From positions 34,685,360 through 34,749,359 of the forward strand of contig OX465583.1 in assembly GCA_950022655.1 (NCBI GenBank): 64,000 nt of DNA, in the 5' to 3' direction. The notes beneath the pieces are model-generated. The model searched no databases, was not told the origin of the DNA, and was given only the letters and a program-made list of their open reading frames with translations. Shown here piece after piece: positions 47,046 through 57,724 of this stretch. Numbering within the stretch: position 1 is the first letter of the stretch; each line of letters opens with the position of its first letter. The stretch comes from Alentia gelatinosa (lineage: Eukaryota; Annelida; Polychaeta; Phyllodocida; Polynoidae). The translations under genes and the position numbers were made by a program.

Positions 47046-47206
47046 GAAAATCATTTCCTGATGAATATAACGGTCGGCATGTGTTCAGAGAGGTCTGCTT
47101 GTAACCCATCTGTCCGTAATGAAAAATTGCTTCCACAGAAAGAAAGGTCACAAGCAGACCTCCGTGAGTACATGGTTACCCCTATATCTATCAGGAAAGA
47201 ATTTGT
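47046..47206. repeat. Inverted-repeat element, about 62-bp arms
   Basis: The left arm has TTTCCTGATGAATATA and GAGGTCTGCTTGTAACC. The reverse complement of the right arm has TTTCCTGATAGATATA and GAGGTCTGCTTGTGACC. Identity is about 80% with a spacer near 35 nt. Frames on both strands encode similar peptides only because of this symmetry. A MITE about 430 bp 5' of the receptor exon. Confidence 0.75.
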
Positions 47207-47637
47207 AATACTTAATATTCTATGCATACCATAGAAGACTATCTGGTACGTGTTTTTTGTTGAAGTCTCTATGTACATTGAGAAAAACATAACCGGTTTC
47301 GAAATTCAACATGACGTGACAGATAACTGTGTGGTATGATGTGTAAAGTTACTAGTGCATGTATTTCCCGACTACAGATTTTGTCAAGCTTTTGCTGTCT
47401 ACCTCTATTTGACCATATGTCATACTTGGAAAAAGTTCAATAAAACTGTTTTAATAAGATATGTGTTAGAGGGAAACTGATTGTGGATGGCTGAATTCTG
47501 GGTTTTTGCAGTGAGATTTACGGGGGCTACATACCGATGTCTTAGAAACCGAGAAATATTACATGCCAAAGAGCATTATATTTAGGGTGTTCAGCCATAG
47601 ATATATAATAATGAAACTTATTTTTTCCTCTTCGCAG

Positions 47638-47869
47638 TCAATACAAGCTCTACTGCCCACCGCCCTTGTCCGAGGACAAGGCACCTTTCTCATCAGAGAG
47701 CCGACTCATAAACTGTCTCCTGGATAAGTACGCGCGTGTGACGACCCTGGCCCGGCCTGTCACTGACAGTTCGGCCAGCGTGGTCATCGAGTTCGGCATC
47801 TCTCTCATCCAGATCCTCGACTTTGACGAGATCAAGCAGGTGCTGACAACCAGCATGTGGAAGAACTAC
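47638..47869 (+). CDS. Nicotinic acetylcholine receptor-like subunit, ligand-binding domain exon
   Basis: An exon of 232 bases between a pyrimidine-rich acceptor (TTTTTTCCTCTTCGCAG) and a GTGAGT donor, giving 77 codons after one carried base (5' intron phase 2, 3' phase 0). The product contains SESRLINCLLDKY, the first helix of the extracellular domain, then LARPVTDSSASVVIEFGISL with the R-P-V turn, then IQILDFDEIKQVLTTSMWKN, matching the Q-I-x-D-x-D-E-x-x-Q-x-L-T-T-x-x-W block of Cys-loop acetylcholine receptors. The 3' border falls just after that Trp, as in vertebrate and invertebrate nAChR genes. The exon is much GC-richer than its flanks. The signal-peptide exon and the rest (Cys-loop, four membrane helices) are not in view or not recognised. 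The subunit type cannot be told. The subunit would sit in the plasma membrane as part of a pentameric ligand-gated ion channel. Confidence 0.85.
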
Positions 47870-47926
47870 GTGAGTACAACCAAATTACTTTTGATGCTCC
47901 TGATATGTAATTGTTCGTTTGCTGGT

Positions 47927-48870
47927 TTAATATGTCAAAGGGTGCCAGAAGGTATGGGCAGAAAAGATTAGTTTAGCCCATGATCGAGCACCCCTAAAAT
48001 ATGGTGAGTTCATCAGGAACTGGCTATGAACAAGGTTGGTTTTAAAAACTATATTGCCCTTTTGTCTTGTGGTTCTACCGTCGTTCAGGTTTAACCGGTA
48101 TACATTAAATTTGTTTCTGTGCATAAGCACTGGGAACAGAAGTTGTTTCTTACGATGTTTCCAGAGTGGGTCTATACCACACTCAACACAAAGATCTGTG
48201 ATTGACATATTTCTACCATACTGGTGATGAATAATTTGTAGGTTCCGATAATTTAAGGGGTCTATAACATTTGATCACACTATTTCATTCTTTCAGAAAT
48301 GAAAGAGCAGTATTCAAAAAGTGGTGTAACATTTGACAGGTAGATTTGCCTAGCTGCTTCAGAGGGCAATACCATATTTTTGAAAACTTAAACAGGTGGA
48401 TTTGGTCATTGATGCAGCATGTTTGGACCAGTTTAAACCGAGTCAAAAGTCACTCTTAGGTATCTATAGCTCCAACAGTGAGTCAATGTTGTACCATTAA
48501 GGGATACTTTCAGGTCAGGAAAACTATTGACTTTGGTTTGGGTCCCAAACCACACTTTGGTTTTGAGGTATTAATGGGGAGACCGTTACTGATTCACCAG
48601 TTGTTCAAGTCAACCAGATCAGATTAGCCTGTGACATGCTATCTTGGCATCCTTATCACGGATACAGAAGACAAGAGCATCGGTGTATTGAAGAACTTTG
48701 GCATGTTTAATACTATCAACAAGACCATTGATAAAAAGAATGAATAACAGTGGCCCAAGGACCTAGCCTTGGGGCACTTCGAAATCAATTGTAGCAGGTT
48801 CTGTGGTTCGCCTCTAGTTGCAAATCAAAATACTTAGGAAATTTAAAACTTACATGTAGCCCTCAGGGAT
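47927..48870 (-). pseudogene. LINE reverse transcriptase and C-terminal relic
   Basis: On the minus strand: TIDFEVPQG, a stop, VLGPLLFILFINGLVDSI, then KVLQYTDALVFCIRDKD, where the catalytic YADD has become YTDA. Further on, broken frames give NGLPINTSKPKC and LLTRFKLVQT. The C-terminal frame (48208-47927) reads CGIDPLWKHRKKQLL, then TTRQKGNIVFKT, then SPYFRGARSWAKL, the R-T-R and Y-R-G-x-x-x-W pattern of CR1/Jockey-like LINEs. It differs from the 29-32 kb LINE. It begins about 60 bases past the receptor exon's donor, in what should be the intron, antisense to the gene. Mutated active site and stops make it dead. Confidence 0.8.
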
Positions 48871-48911
48871 TGGAGATAGTAAATAAATAAAAAGATATTG
48901 AATACATTAGA

Positions 48912-48915
<4 letters not shown>

Positions 48916-48980
<65 letters not shown>
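48916..48980. repeat. AT dinucleotide microsatellite
   Basis: About 32 uninterrupted AT units just upstream (on the minus strand) of the LINE relic. Confidence 0.95.
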
Positions 48981-48981
<1 letters not shown>

Positions 48982-50990
48982 AAAATCAGGAACATAAGGT
49001 GTCAAGCAACACTAAAGAATATGCACTATTTTTGACTGAAAATGAATAATTCCCATTCACCCTCCTCCCATCACCCCCCTCACATCTCATTTGTTCACCT
49101 CTTATATATATGTTACTCTGTATAACTAAAGTTCTACTAGTAGTGACTGAGTAACGACTTTATTTTGTCAACTCCATTGTATTATGTGGCGTATCACTGT
49201 AGCCTTTTGGTTGAATATTTTATCATTTATATAATTACCAGCGCATTCAACTGATACCATGACCTAGGCTAGTCCTTTGTCAAAACCCTGTTCTCTCCAA
49301 CCAGCTGTAGAAAATCCATTTTTAGCATTAGTGATTCGGAAAGTCAATGAGCTTTTATATAATAGGGCTTTCCTTTTCCCTTTTTCCACTAATGCCTAGT
49401 ATCGAGGTTCCCTTACATGTCATGGTACTCGCTTTCAAGTTCTTGAAAATATATTTGCTCTTCTAGTTCAATGTTATTGTCTAACTTTGAGTTACCCTTT
49501 GTATGCCTCTCTATGTATGTCCTATATGCCTAGCTTTATACAGTCTACACTCTACTTTGAGGTAATCCTTCCACGTCCCCATCTCTCACACATTCTGGAT
49601 CCTGCCTTATATCAAGTATTTGTAAGGACTGTCTCCTAAAGTGATTTCTCTATGTAAGCCTCGTAGCTGCAGCCTTTCTGCCCCCTCACCCGCTAAGTGG
49701 CTTGAGCCGCTTACCACATAGTAAGTAGCTGTAGAGCTCTCTCATCCAACTGCATCATGAAGAAGATAAGCTGGGCTCAAATACAAGGGGATTATCTGAA
49801 ACATCTTCCACACTAGATTCTATGTGTCTGATGTAAGTTCACTGGAAATACCAAGTGTGGTCTCTGAATGTTCCTTGTCCTTATTTGAATAGTAACTAAG
49901 GTTGTATATAGTGGTATTAAACTTCAGTTTTTAGGTAAGACCTTTTAGATGTTAAACGCAAAGGTGCAAATCAGAATACGAGGTAATAGCGTTTTCCTTA
50001 CTTGCACATCATCGAACACAATATCCTTTGCTGCTCGTCACTTCGCTTTAGTTCCTGACGTAGTTTTCATGGGAACTTAATTGTAATATCTCACACAATA
50101 TAACATTATATATTTGATGTTTATCTGACACGTTTTTATATAAAAACATCGTCAAAACGCAACGAATATAAAACTAAAATTGGAATTTAGAAATAAAAGT
50201 AACTACAGATTGTTTGATCGTGATTTAGTCATTCGCGAGTAACCGGTTCACCATATGGTTTCACAATGTTGAGTGGTTGTCTGCTGATGAAAGTCCTCTA
50301 TTCATTGCTTTGGCAGGATATCGACAAAGCTATTGCTGGCTCCCTACCCTTTTCCTGTCTTATTGATATCTATAATCACCACTTAGTCCGATCAATCGAG
50401 CTTAATGACAAAGAATTAAAATTTCTTCAGTCACTTCCCTAAAATCACCGCATGTTGATGCCATTATCTGTTGCATTGTATGTGGTGAGTCTCGAATGAG
50501 TACAGACAGGTTTCCCAAACCTGCAGTGAAATGAGCACTTTAGTTGAGCGTGGCGGCTAGAGAGAATATCGAGCAAGTGACTATCCAGGCGCTTGGCGTA
50601 GAGTTTCCAGGCGTGAAATCTTATTTGTATTCTCCGCACATAAGTATAGACCGTTATTGGTTTAACCTGTCAGCTGATCTTTTTTCATTGGCTGAAATTT
50701 CATAGAAAGAGCTGCGGGAAACCCCTTATGACCAATAATCAACAGTCTTACAGTATGGGGGCGGTGTTACTACAATGGCGCCACGCGATATAGTGTTCGC
50801 ATTCGGTGTTAGGTCCTGGTGTGAGAATCTTTTTTTCCCCCGGAGAAAAAGAGGGTCAATAAAACTATGAGTATGTTGGGCCCACCGTCCAACCAGGAGA
50901 AATTACAACACTAGTGAGTGAGCTCCAACGCTAAAATGACAGTTATATTAGCTTAAATCCGGATTGATTAAAAATCTATCTCCTTTCAGT
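48981..50990. other. No gene recognised; presumed receptor intron
   Basis: AT-rich. I looked for the next acetylcholine-receptor exon (W-x-D-x-x-L-x-W followed by W-x-P-D) and did not find it. Several CCAAT-type boxes cluster near 50650-50740, without an associated exon. Confidence 0.5.
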
Positions 50991-51167
50991 GATGGAAGAT
51001 CTATCAACTGTTAGAAATGGTTGAATCAATAAAGAAAATGAATTAAAAAGATATATCGGGAGATATTGATGCACTTCAATGGATATGGATCGACCAAAGT
51101 GTGTGCGATTAACACCACAATGGAGCTCCTGCAAGAGATTCAGCCTTTTTTGTAATACTTCCAAGCG

Positions 51168-51488
51168 ATGATTAACTATTTTCTTTCCCTGCATTGTCGG
51201 ATGCTGATGGAGGCAATTGGGAAGTTAAAAAGCTGTCACCCTTCTGGGGAACATCCACTGGATGATCTATCATTGAATGTTGATCGGCGGATGACAGATT
51301 GGTGCACAGAGCTTTTGGAGATGAGTGATTCAGACGACAGGCATTTGTCAAAAGTACTTACAGGATTTCCACCAACCATCAATCTAGTGCAGAGAAAATT
51401 ATCGAGCACAGAGTCCCATAACTGTGTCCTGCGTTGGAATGCCATGCAGTGGCAGCGGCTCACTTGTGTGTTGGATTTGTTGCATTAA
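51168..51488 (+). CDS. Unrecognised open frame, 106 codons
   Basis: Composition is protein-like: SGEHPLDDLSLNVDRRMTDW, then CTELLEMSDSDDRHLSKVL, then a Gln/Arg/Asn-rich end. It is GC-richer than its flanks. In-frame upstream sequence is broken by stops near 51157 and no clear acceptor is seen. It could be a decayed transposase fragment or an exon. No family recognised. Confidence 0.25.
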   Translation: MINYFLSLHCRMLMEAIGKLKSCHPSGEHPLDDLSLNVDRRMTDWCTELLEMSDSDDRHLSKVLTGFPPTINLVQRKLSSTESHNCVLRWNAMQWQRLTCVLDLLH

Positions 51489-52125
51489 TATCCATTTGCT
51501 GTCCTCAATGCCGGATTAAACTGCAGTTTATAGGCTAATTATCAAAAAGTTCAGTACTGCTTATCTCTCTGTATCTGATATTTAAGTTTTATACACATTC
51601 TGTTCGAAACAGTGATAGAAATAAAAATGTTATAAGATATCTAAATTAATAAGGTATGGTGTATATCATTATGTTATATGAATAAATATAGAGTGCTGGC
51701 CCCATGTAAAATAATATTGCATGTGCATATATACGAAAGCGTACATACGATTTTATAAACACAGAAACACCCTCCATTCACTGCTTGAAACTAACCACTT
51801 TATATATATGTAGGGGACCTGTGGCAATTCTACTTGGTCACAGGCACGTCTACTAAGCCTCTCCAAGTCTAGCTGCGGCTGAGTGCGTCCTTAGGGGCCT
51901 ACTAATAGCTACCTGTGAGGTCATAGGCTGCTTGCTATAATTGACACAGTGTTGGAACCAGTCTAAACAGGTATCTGGCCACCTAGCTTGTACCTAGAAT
52001 ATGTACTTGTTCTGCCTCACTGGACACATTGGGGTTGAGGGACTACTACCTGTAGTTCCTCACCAGAGCTCTGTCTCTGCTCCCTGCCTGTGTGGGCCTT
52101 CGGGTTCCCTATGGCTGGGGTTCAG
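51489..52125. other. No gene recognised
   Basis: AT-rich, becoming GC-richer after 51840. No feature supported. Confidence 0.5.
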
Positions 52126-52335
52126 AGAGTCCCGGATGACGGAAGGAGGGGTTAACCCTTCAGACGGATTCCGGGGTTCTGGACGGATTCCTGGAAGATG
52201 GAAGGAGTCTCGGAGGACGGAAGAAGGGGACTGGTGTACCCTTCGGACGAACTCTGAGGTTCCGGACAGATTCCAGGATGACGGAGGGAATCCCGGAGGA
52301 CGGAAGAAGGGCCCCTTCGGACGGACTCCGGGATT
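52126..52335. repeat. Tandem repeat, about 80-bp unit, 2.5 copies
   Basis: Units begin GAGTCCCGG (about 52126), GAGTCTCGG (about 52205) and GAATCCCGG (about 52288). Each continues with GAYGACGGAAGRAGGGG, CCCTTCGGACGRA and GGTTCYGGACRGATTCC. The unit length of 79-83 bp is not a multiple of three, so the 234-codon plus frame spanning it (52001-52705) reads the copies in different frames. Confidence 0.75.
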
Positions 52336-52638
52336 TTGGGTATCAGTAGGGCCTAGTCACCCCTATCTGATCCTGGGCAGAGCAATGGAGGTGCTGGGTG
52401 GCTGTGGTAAAACACAGCTGCGGGTGCGCGGGTGGGACCAGCACTGGAATGGCATTATGGACCAAAACTGTGGTGGTGCTTGGGATAAGCTTCGGCCAGT
52501 CCCGACACCCAGCCACTACATATATATACGCCCAGCGTATGTAGGTATGCTTTTGCTTATACAAGGTCGTCCTATTCTGCGTGTGTATCGTCTCATCTAT
52601 TGTTGTATATACATGTCCATGGTCATATATACGTCATT

Positions 52639-52790
52639 AGGGAATACTAGGATAGTGTATCAAGATGGAGGAGCAGAACAAGTTAGTTTACTAAACCCGT
52701 ACTAACCGAGCCGATAGGCGAGTTTAGTATGGGTTTAGTAAACTAACGAGTTCTGCTCCGATATCTTGATACACTATATTAGTATTCCCT
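52639..52790. repeat. Long hairpin, subfamily D, 67-bp arms
   Basis: Arms 52639-52705 and 52724-52790 pair over 67 bases with no gaps and about 88% identity. Both carry AGGGAATACTA, ATAGTGTATCAAGAT, GGAGCAGAAC and GTTAGTTTACTAAACCC. The 18-nt tip contains CCGAGCCGATAGGCGAG, a GCC/GGC mini-stem around GATA, like the other hairpins of this group. TTTATTATATACC follows at once, resembling the TTTAT-type end motif, but no matching far end was found. Confidence 0.85.
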
Positions 52791-52942
52791 TTATTATATA
52801 CCTAATAATATTGAAATAATGTATCAATTTTACTTTAATGGCCTGTAATTTGTTAATCCATGTTATTGCTTCATAACAAACACGTAGAGATGTGTCAGTC
52901 CTGCATGCTTTGAACTCACTGCTTTCAAAGTGACAACGAATG

Positions 52943-53015
52943 TTGCTATGCGTGTTGCTATGTGACATGCGTGTTGCTATGCGGGTTGCTATGCGACACT
53001 GTCACGGTGACGTCA
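52943..53015. promoter_or_regulatory. GTTGCTATG array plus perfect CRE
   Basis: GTTGCTATG occurs four times between 52943 and 52996, each resembling the RFX X-box half-site GTTGCYATG. Then TGACGTCA, the full cAMP response element, stands at 53008-53015 inside CACGGTGACGTCATATCC. RFX and CREB sites commonly sit together in animal promoters. The repeats could also be a small tandem array with no function. Confidence 0.4.
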
Positions 53016-53830
53016 TATCCGCATCAAAGGTGGAGGCGATGCTCACGGTTCAGTTCGGGATTAACTAGAAATAGCTCTTACATCTTAAATAAACTAATTA
53101 ATTGAATGTATACATGTTGGAGATATCTAATGTCGATTTCGGATGTGTGGGTAGTGCTGGGTGATCGAATTATGTTAGTATACTTCAGAATAAGGGAAAC
53201 GGCCGCCATTTTGTTTGTTTATTTTTTGCTCCCATTGTCAACAAGTCACGTGGTACAGAGGATATTACTTACTGCACACTGTGCAGTATGGGATTTTACT
53301 TCACACTTTGTGAATATTTCACAGTTATTATTTGCTTAGCATAGGTTAGTAATTGTAAGATATACATGCATCGGTATATAATAATATATACACCTGATTC
53401 TGTTGTATTTACACCACTATACAATAGTTCCAATCTCTGCCACTTGAGGACACTACTGGCAGCATATTTCATTTTCCATTAACCATCCAAGTCTGTATTA
53501 TACAAAAAAAATGCAAACTTATATTACCAATTTATTCTATAAAACCTTTATAAAACCTGATTGAGTATAAATTGATTAATCACACATGAAAACCCCTGCA
53601 TTATGTTGTTTTTTTAAACTGTTTTTTAACTAGATTTTACTTTAAAACACTATTTCTATGTGTGGTCAGTCTAGGTCCAGTATAAGTTCAAGTTTATAGT
53701 TGACTCCTAAAATCATCTTACCCCTGCTGTGCCCTCCCTCTGCCACCGATACCCCCCCTCCCACCGACACCCCCCCCCCCCTTGCCGCCCCCTGTTATGT
53801 ATCACAAGGCTTATAGCTGGAGAAGTCTAC
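53016..53830. other. No gene recognised
   Basis: AT-rich, ending in a poly-C run near 53768-53782. The 77-codon plus frame at 53106 starts 90 bases past the CRE but has no motif. Confidence 0.5.
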
Positions 53831-54045
53831 CACTGAGACCACCTATACCTCTACCAACACGGGCGGCGGGTGCTGGCGGGAGGTGACCGGGCGCTGGCGG
53901 GAGGTGGCGGTTGGTGGCAAGAGGTGGCAGGGGCAGGGTGGTACTAGGACTTCTCTCTGTGAATGCGGCCACCCTACAGAAGAGCGGCGGGGGATTGGGG
54001 GGGGGGGGGGTCTCACTGAGGCCACCTATACCTCTCTATCAACAC
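53831..54045. repeat. Direct duplication around a GC-rich minisatellite
   Basis: ACTGAGACCACCTATACC (about 53831) and ACTGAGGCCACCTATACC (about 54014) start two copies of a block ending in CAACAC. Between them lies GCTGGCGGGAGGTGRC-type repetition and a G run near 54000. Frames on both strands here are Gly- or Pro-rich artefacts. Confidence 0.6.
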
Positions 54046-55740
54046 GAGGCAATGGGGGCGAACCTTTTTTATTAATTTTTGTATTTATTATTATTATTAT
54101 TACGTTTGACTTCGATTGACAATCGTTCTTCCATACAAACATAGTAGATTGGAACTCATAGCGTCGCATATCAGCTGTACATATGACATCTGTCTGATTA
54201 GTAGTTACATAATGAGTTACAGTATTACTTAAAGATATCTATTGTTGTATTTACATGTCTATCAGTACACATATACGCCCGGTCTTGTATACACCTCATA
54301 CGCTGGTGTGAAATGTAGATTTATAAATATATATGAAATATATACGGCCGATACATGCACTGCCGCGATAGCGTATATACGAATAAAGTTGTTAGTTTCG
54401 TGCAGTGATTCATACCATTGATTACCTTCCCTGTGTTTTCTCACTGTGCCTCAGCTTCTCCCACAGTGACCTTTCTTGCCGCCCCCTATGTCCTCATTAA
54501 ATTTTTTGTTCTATTAATTGCCTTCGTATTCTCCCACACTTCATCGTTTTTTTGTGTTTTTTATTAGACAAAAAAATGAGAAATCGGTTTTTTTTTTAAC
54601 AAAATGTTATCGAAAACGTTTGCTTTTTTAGAAATTAAAACAATTAATGCTATTTAGTGTACATGTGTTTGCTTCGTGCTTCGACACTAACACCGACTAC
54701 AATCATACACTCAACTGACCAGTGTATAACAACTTGCCCTGCCATCGACCTTCCTCAGTATCCGCCAACCCTCTCTGTGCCCCACACTTGATAGACATCC
54801 TCGAATGCCCCCCCCCCCCCCCCCCCACCCTAACCTCTCCCCTTCCGCCCTGCGACTGTCATGTCTGGGAACGAGGCTCTGCCAACACGCAGCGCCACTC
54901 TGCAGCATTAAAGGTGACAAGACCAAATATGGCAGTCTAGTTGAGCACTCAACGAATCCCCCCTTCTTGCCTCCCATTCGACCCCGCCCTGGAGCTACAG
55001 CCTTATCTTCCCCGGGTGTTCTAGAAGCGGCGGGTAGCGATAAGACGTCGGAGTGTCCATCATATTGACGTGAGTGATATCGCTGTGCGGTAAATACACT
55101 TCCAACGATCCCTCTGATCTGAGACACAGCTCAGAGAAGGAGGACTTTATTGCCCATATTAACAGTAGATGATCCATGAAAGAAGCGTCTCAGACGCAAA
55201 TGGACAATTAGTTCTTTTTTCAAAGGCAATCACATCGAGTGGGGTCTTTTTCTGCAGATATAAAATTGGGATACACATGAGGGATGAAATATTGGTAGTA
55301 AGCTTCTATGATCTCTTGATTATATCATAGTGTCCTCTGTCTAAGTAATTTTGTTCGTAGTTCTCGGTGGATTATTGAAAATTTATCTAGACCAAAAGAC
55401 TATATAGAACGAAGATTTTATTAATAAACATTAGCATCTGAGCAAATACTTTTGGCCGGAGAACTATGATATGAACCCCATCTTGGAATTGACCCCCAAT
55501 CAGTTTACTTTTCATATTAATTAATCAAAGGGAAAATCTATTTAGAAAAGCAAAGCTAAGCAGGATATATACATATTATATATTATGGGTCATGATTAGC
55601 CACTCTGTAATTAAAGTATATAGCAAGCAAAAGATTCAATGCCCATTTCATATACATGCAAGTTATTAATTTTCCCGTCGACTGATATTTGTTAATCAAA
55701 TATGCAAATCCTAATGCGTTTTCTTTCCACAAGCAAGGTA
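54046..55740. other. No gene recognised; poly-C tract
   Basis: Contains an uninterrupted C run of about 20 at 54806-54826. Open frames of 60-138 aa flank it on both strands (for example 54711-55127) and have low-complexity Pro/Gly composition. Poly-T/A tracts occur near 54547-54600. Confidence 0.5.
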
Positions 55741-55872
55741 GAAACCATTATCATTCTCCTAGAAAAGCTGTATTCTCCTACGCAATACTCCTTGCTATCG
55801 ATTGGAGTATTACTACGCGTTAGCTATGCGGAGAATACGACCACGCAGTTCCAAACCATGGTAATATTGTGT
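55741..55872. repeat. Hairpin of subfamily B (partial element, inverted)
   Basis: The right half, reverse-complemented, reads ATTACCATGGTTTGGAACTG, then GTATTCTCC, then AACGCGTAGTAATACTCC, matching the left arm of the 44.6 kb hairpin. The left half (CTGTATTCTCC, then TACGCAATACTCC) matches its other arm with a deletion. The tip is TTGCTATCGATT. GTGTATGTATTGCC at its right resembles the end motif but no body with a matching far end follows. Confidence 0.7.
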
Positions 55873-56500
55873 ATGTATTGCCTCAGTTATTCTGAGAAAA
55901 CATGTATAACATGTTTCGTTCAGCATGGTGGATATGAGTCGGTGGGGAGGCTCAAAGCTTGTCTTATTGGCATGAATGAGACTCTATTATGTGTTTTCCA
56001 CAAAGAAGAAGAGTCATTTATATACACAAAAAGAATCCGATGTGTTTCTTGAACCTGTTGGTGAACTCCCGTACAAGCATTAGCATGCTGTACCAAACTC
56101 CCTCATCCGGACCGACTCAGTGCCACTCATTAGTCGCCACAGTGAGCAGCTCTCGTACGCAGCACGTCGACCGTTGGCCCTCAGCAGACCACGGGCTTAG
56201 CCAGCTTACCATAGGCCGCCCATAGAAGCACCCACAAGGAGCCGCTCATGGCTGACAGGCCTTTTTTCACACGATTCCGGGAGCAGCTCATGGGCCAGGG
56301 AGTGGCCATAAGACGGACGTGTTTGCACGCCGTCCTCCTGGCCGTGATCCAATGAATACAGCTGTCTGTCTGACAACAAAAGACAACGACGCTCTGCGCT
56401 TCCCCTGACAACATGATGGGAACGTGCGTGCATGTGGGGGTATTGTGGGCATGAGGTGGGAGTGTGAGTGACCTGTATGTGAGTATTTAAATGGTGGCAG
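55873..56500. other. No gene recognised
   Basis: Short frames on both strands; the GC-richer part at 56090-56420 shows no domain or splice-bounded exon. Confidence 0.5.
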
Positions 56501-57430
56501 TTAGCTCCTACCATAGTGATAGATTAGGGCCATTGACTGAACCTGATGAATAGAGCAGTGGTCCTGTAATTGTTTATTATAATACTAATGTACTGCTCAT
56601 GCCAGTTGAACTGGGATATGTATATTGCTGTGTATGTGATTGTGGGGGTCATTTGGATAAACCTGATGAATAGATCATTGCCCCTATGGTGGTTTATCAT
56701 ATAACTAATACATTGCTCATCTCAGTTGCACTGGGATAAATATATTCTTGTGTATATATGCCTTTTGCATATGGGTAGTGAAATGCTCACACTAAAGGAT
56801 GTGTTCGACCGGGTAGGCGATATTCAGCAGTGTTTAAGGCCAGGAACCCACTAAGCTTCAAACACAGAACAACAAGCGTTCCCACACACTACGACACATA
56901 TTTTTCCAACATCCCGACGGACGATGCATGTAATTTAGTTTGCTACTCTAGCATTCTATGAAGTTTTTTTTTAAACTGAAAAGGCTATGATTCCGTACCC
57001 TTGATTCATAGCCATACTATAGCCACGTCGGAGCCATATCGCAAGTGGGAGCTTGGCTTTAAGCTATAAGCAATGCCGCGCCGCCGCCAAATGGGCACCA
57101 TGCGGCACCCACCCAGTGCTTTTTTCGTGCCACATCGACAACCCAGTAGAACATGTCTTTTCGTTCATTGTACTATTGTTAAAAAAGGTCAATGAATTAA
57201 TGCAATGTACTGATCATTGGTCCTAAGGTAGTTTATCATATTATGAATTTATTTTTCATCTCAGTTGCACCTGTACAACTTTATTGCTGTGTGTGAGAGA
57301 CTGTGGGTAGTGGAATGGTGACAGTAAGCTACTTCAGGTCAACTGGGTTATCGAATAAGCCTAGTGAATAGACCATTGCTCCTTTGATAGTTTCTTACAT
57401 ATTACTATAATATGTATATAAATATAAATA
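56490..57430. repeat. Diverged tandem repeat, about 120-160 bp unit, with an insertion
   Basis: CCTGATGAATAGA starts copies at 56542 and 56662 (120 bp apart), continuing CAT/AGTGGTCCT, TTTATYATA, TGCTCATSYCAGTTG and ACTGGGATA. A third copy lies at about 57207-57350 and a fourth starts near 57360 (CCTAGTGAATAGA). About 400 bp of unrelated sequence, including a CpG-rich block near 57060-57130, separates copies 2 and 3. Confidence 0.65.
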
Positions 57431-57724
57431 TAAATATCCAATTATCAGGATGTAATGTATTCTCAATTGTTTCAAATGAGCCATATTGTGATATCATTGT
57501 ACCAGTTTCCGGTTAGAAATATGTCCACAAAGAAAATAGTCTGGAGTTGAAAATCTTACTATAAAGCTACCCCTTCCCTTTTTCAAAAAATACATGAATA
57601 TCTCAGTGATTAAAGATTATGCTTTAAAAATTCCTCTTGGTAGCATCTACTGCATTAAAATATCTTTATCCACTTTTGTTATCAGTGTAAGACATAGTCA
57701 ACCATTATTGCACAAAGTGTTCCT

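Noticed and set aside
52001..52705. 234-codon plus frame, among the longest outside retroelements
   Set aside because: It reads through a 79-83 bp tandem repeat in changing frames and ends inside the arm of a palindrome; there is no domain and no splice support.
54711..55127. 138-codon minus frame
   Set aside because: Passes through a C20 run and is Gly/Arg-rich from composition; the opposite strand is open as well.
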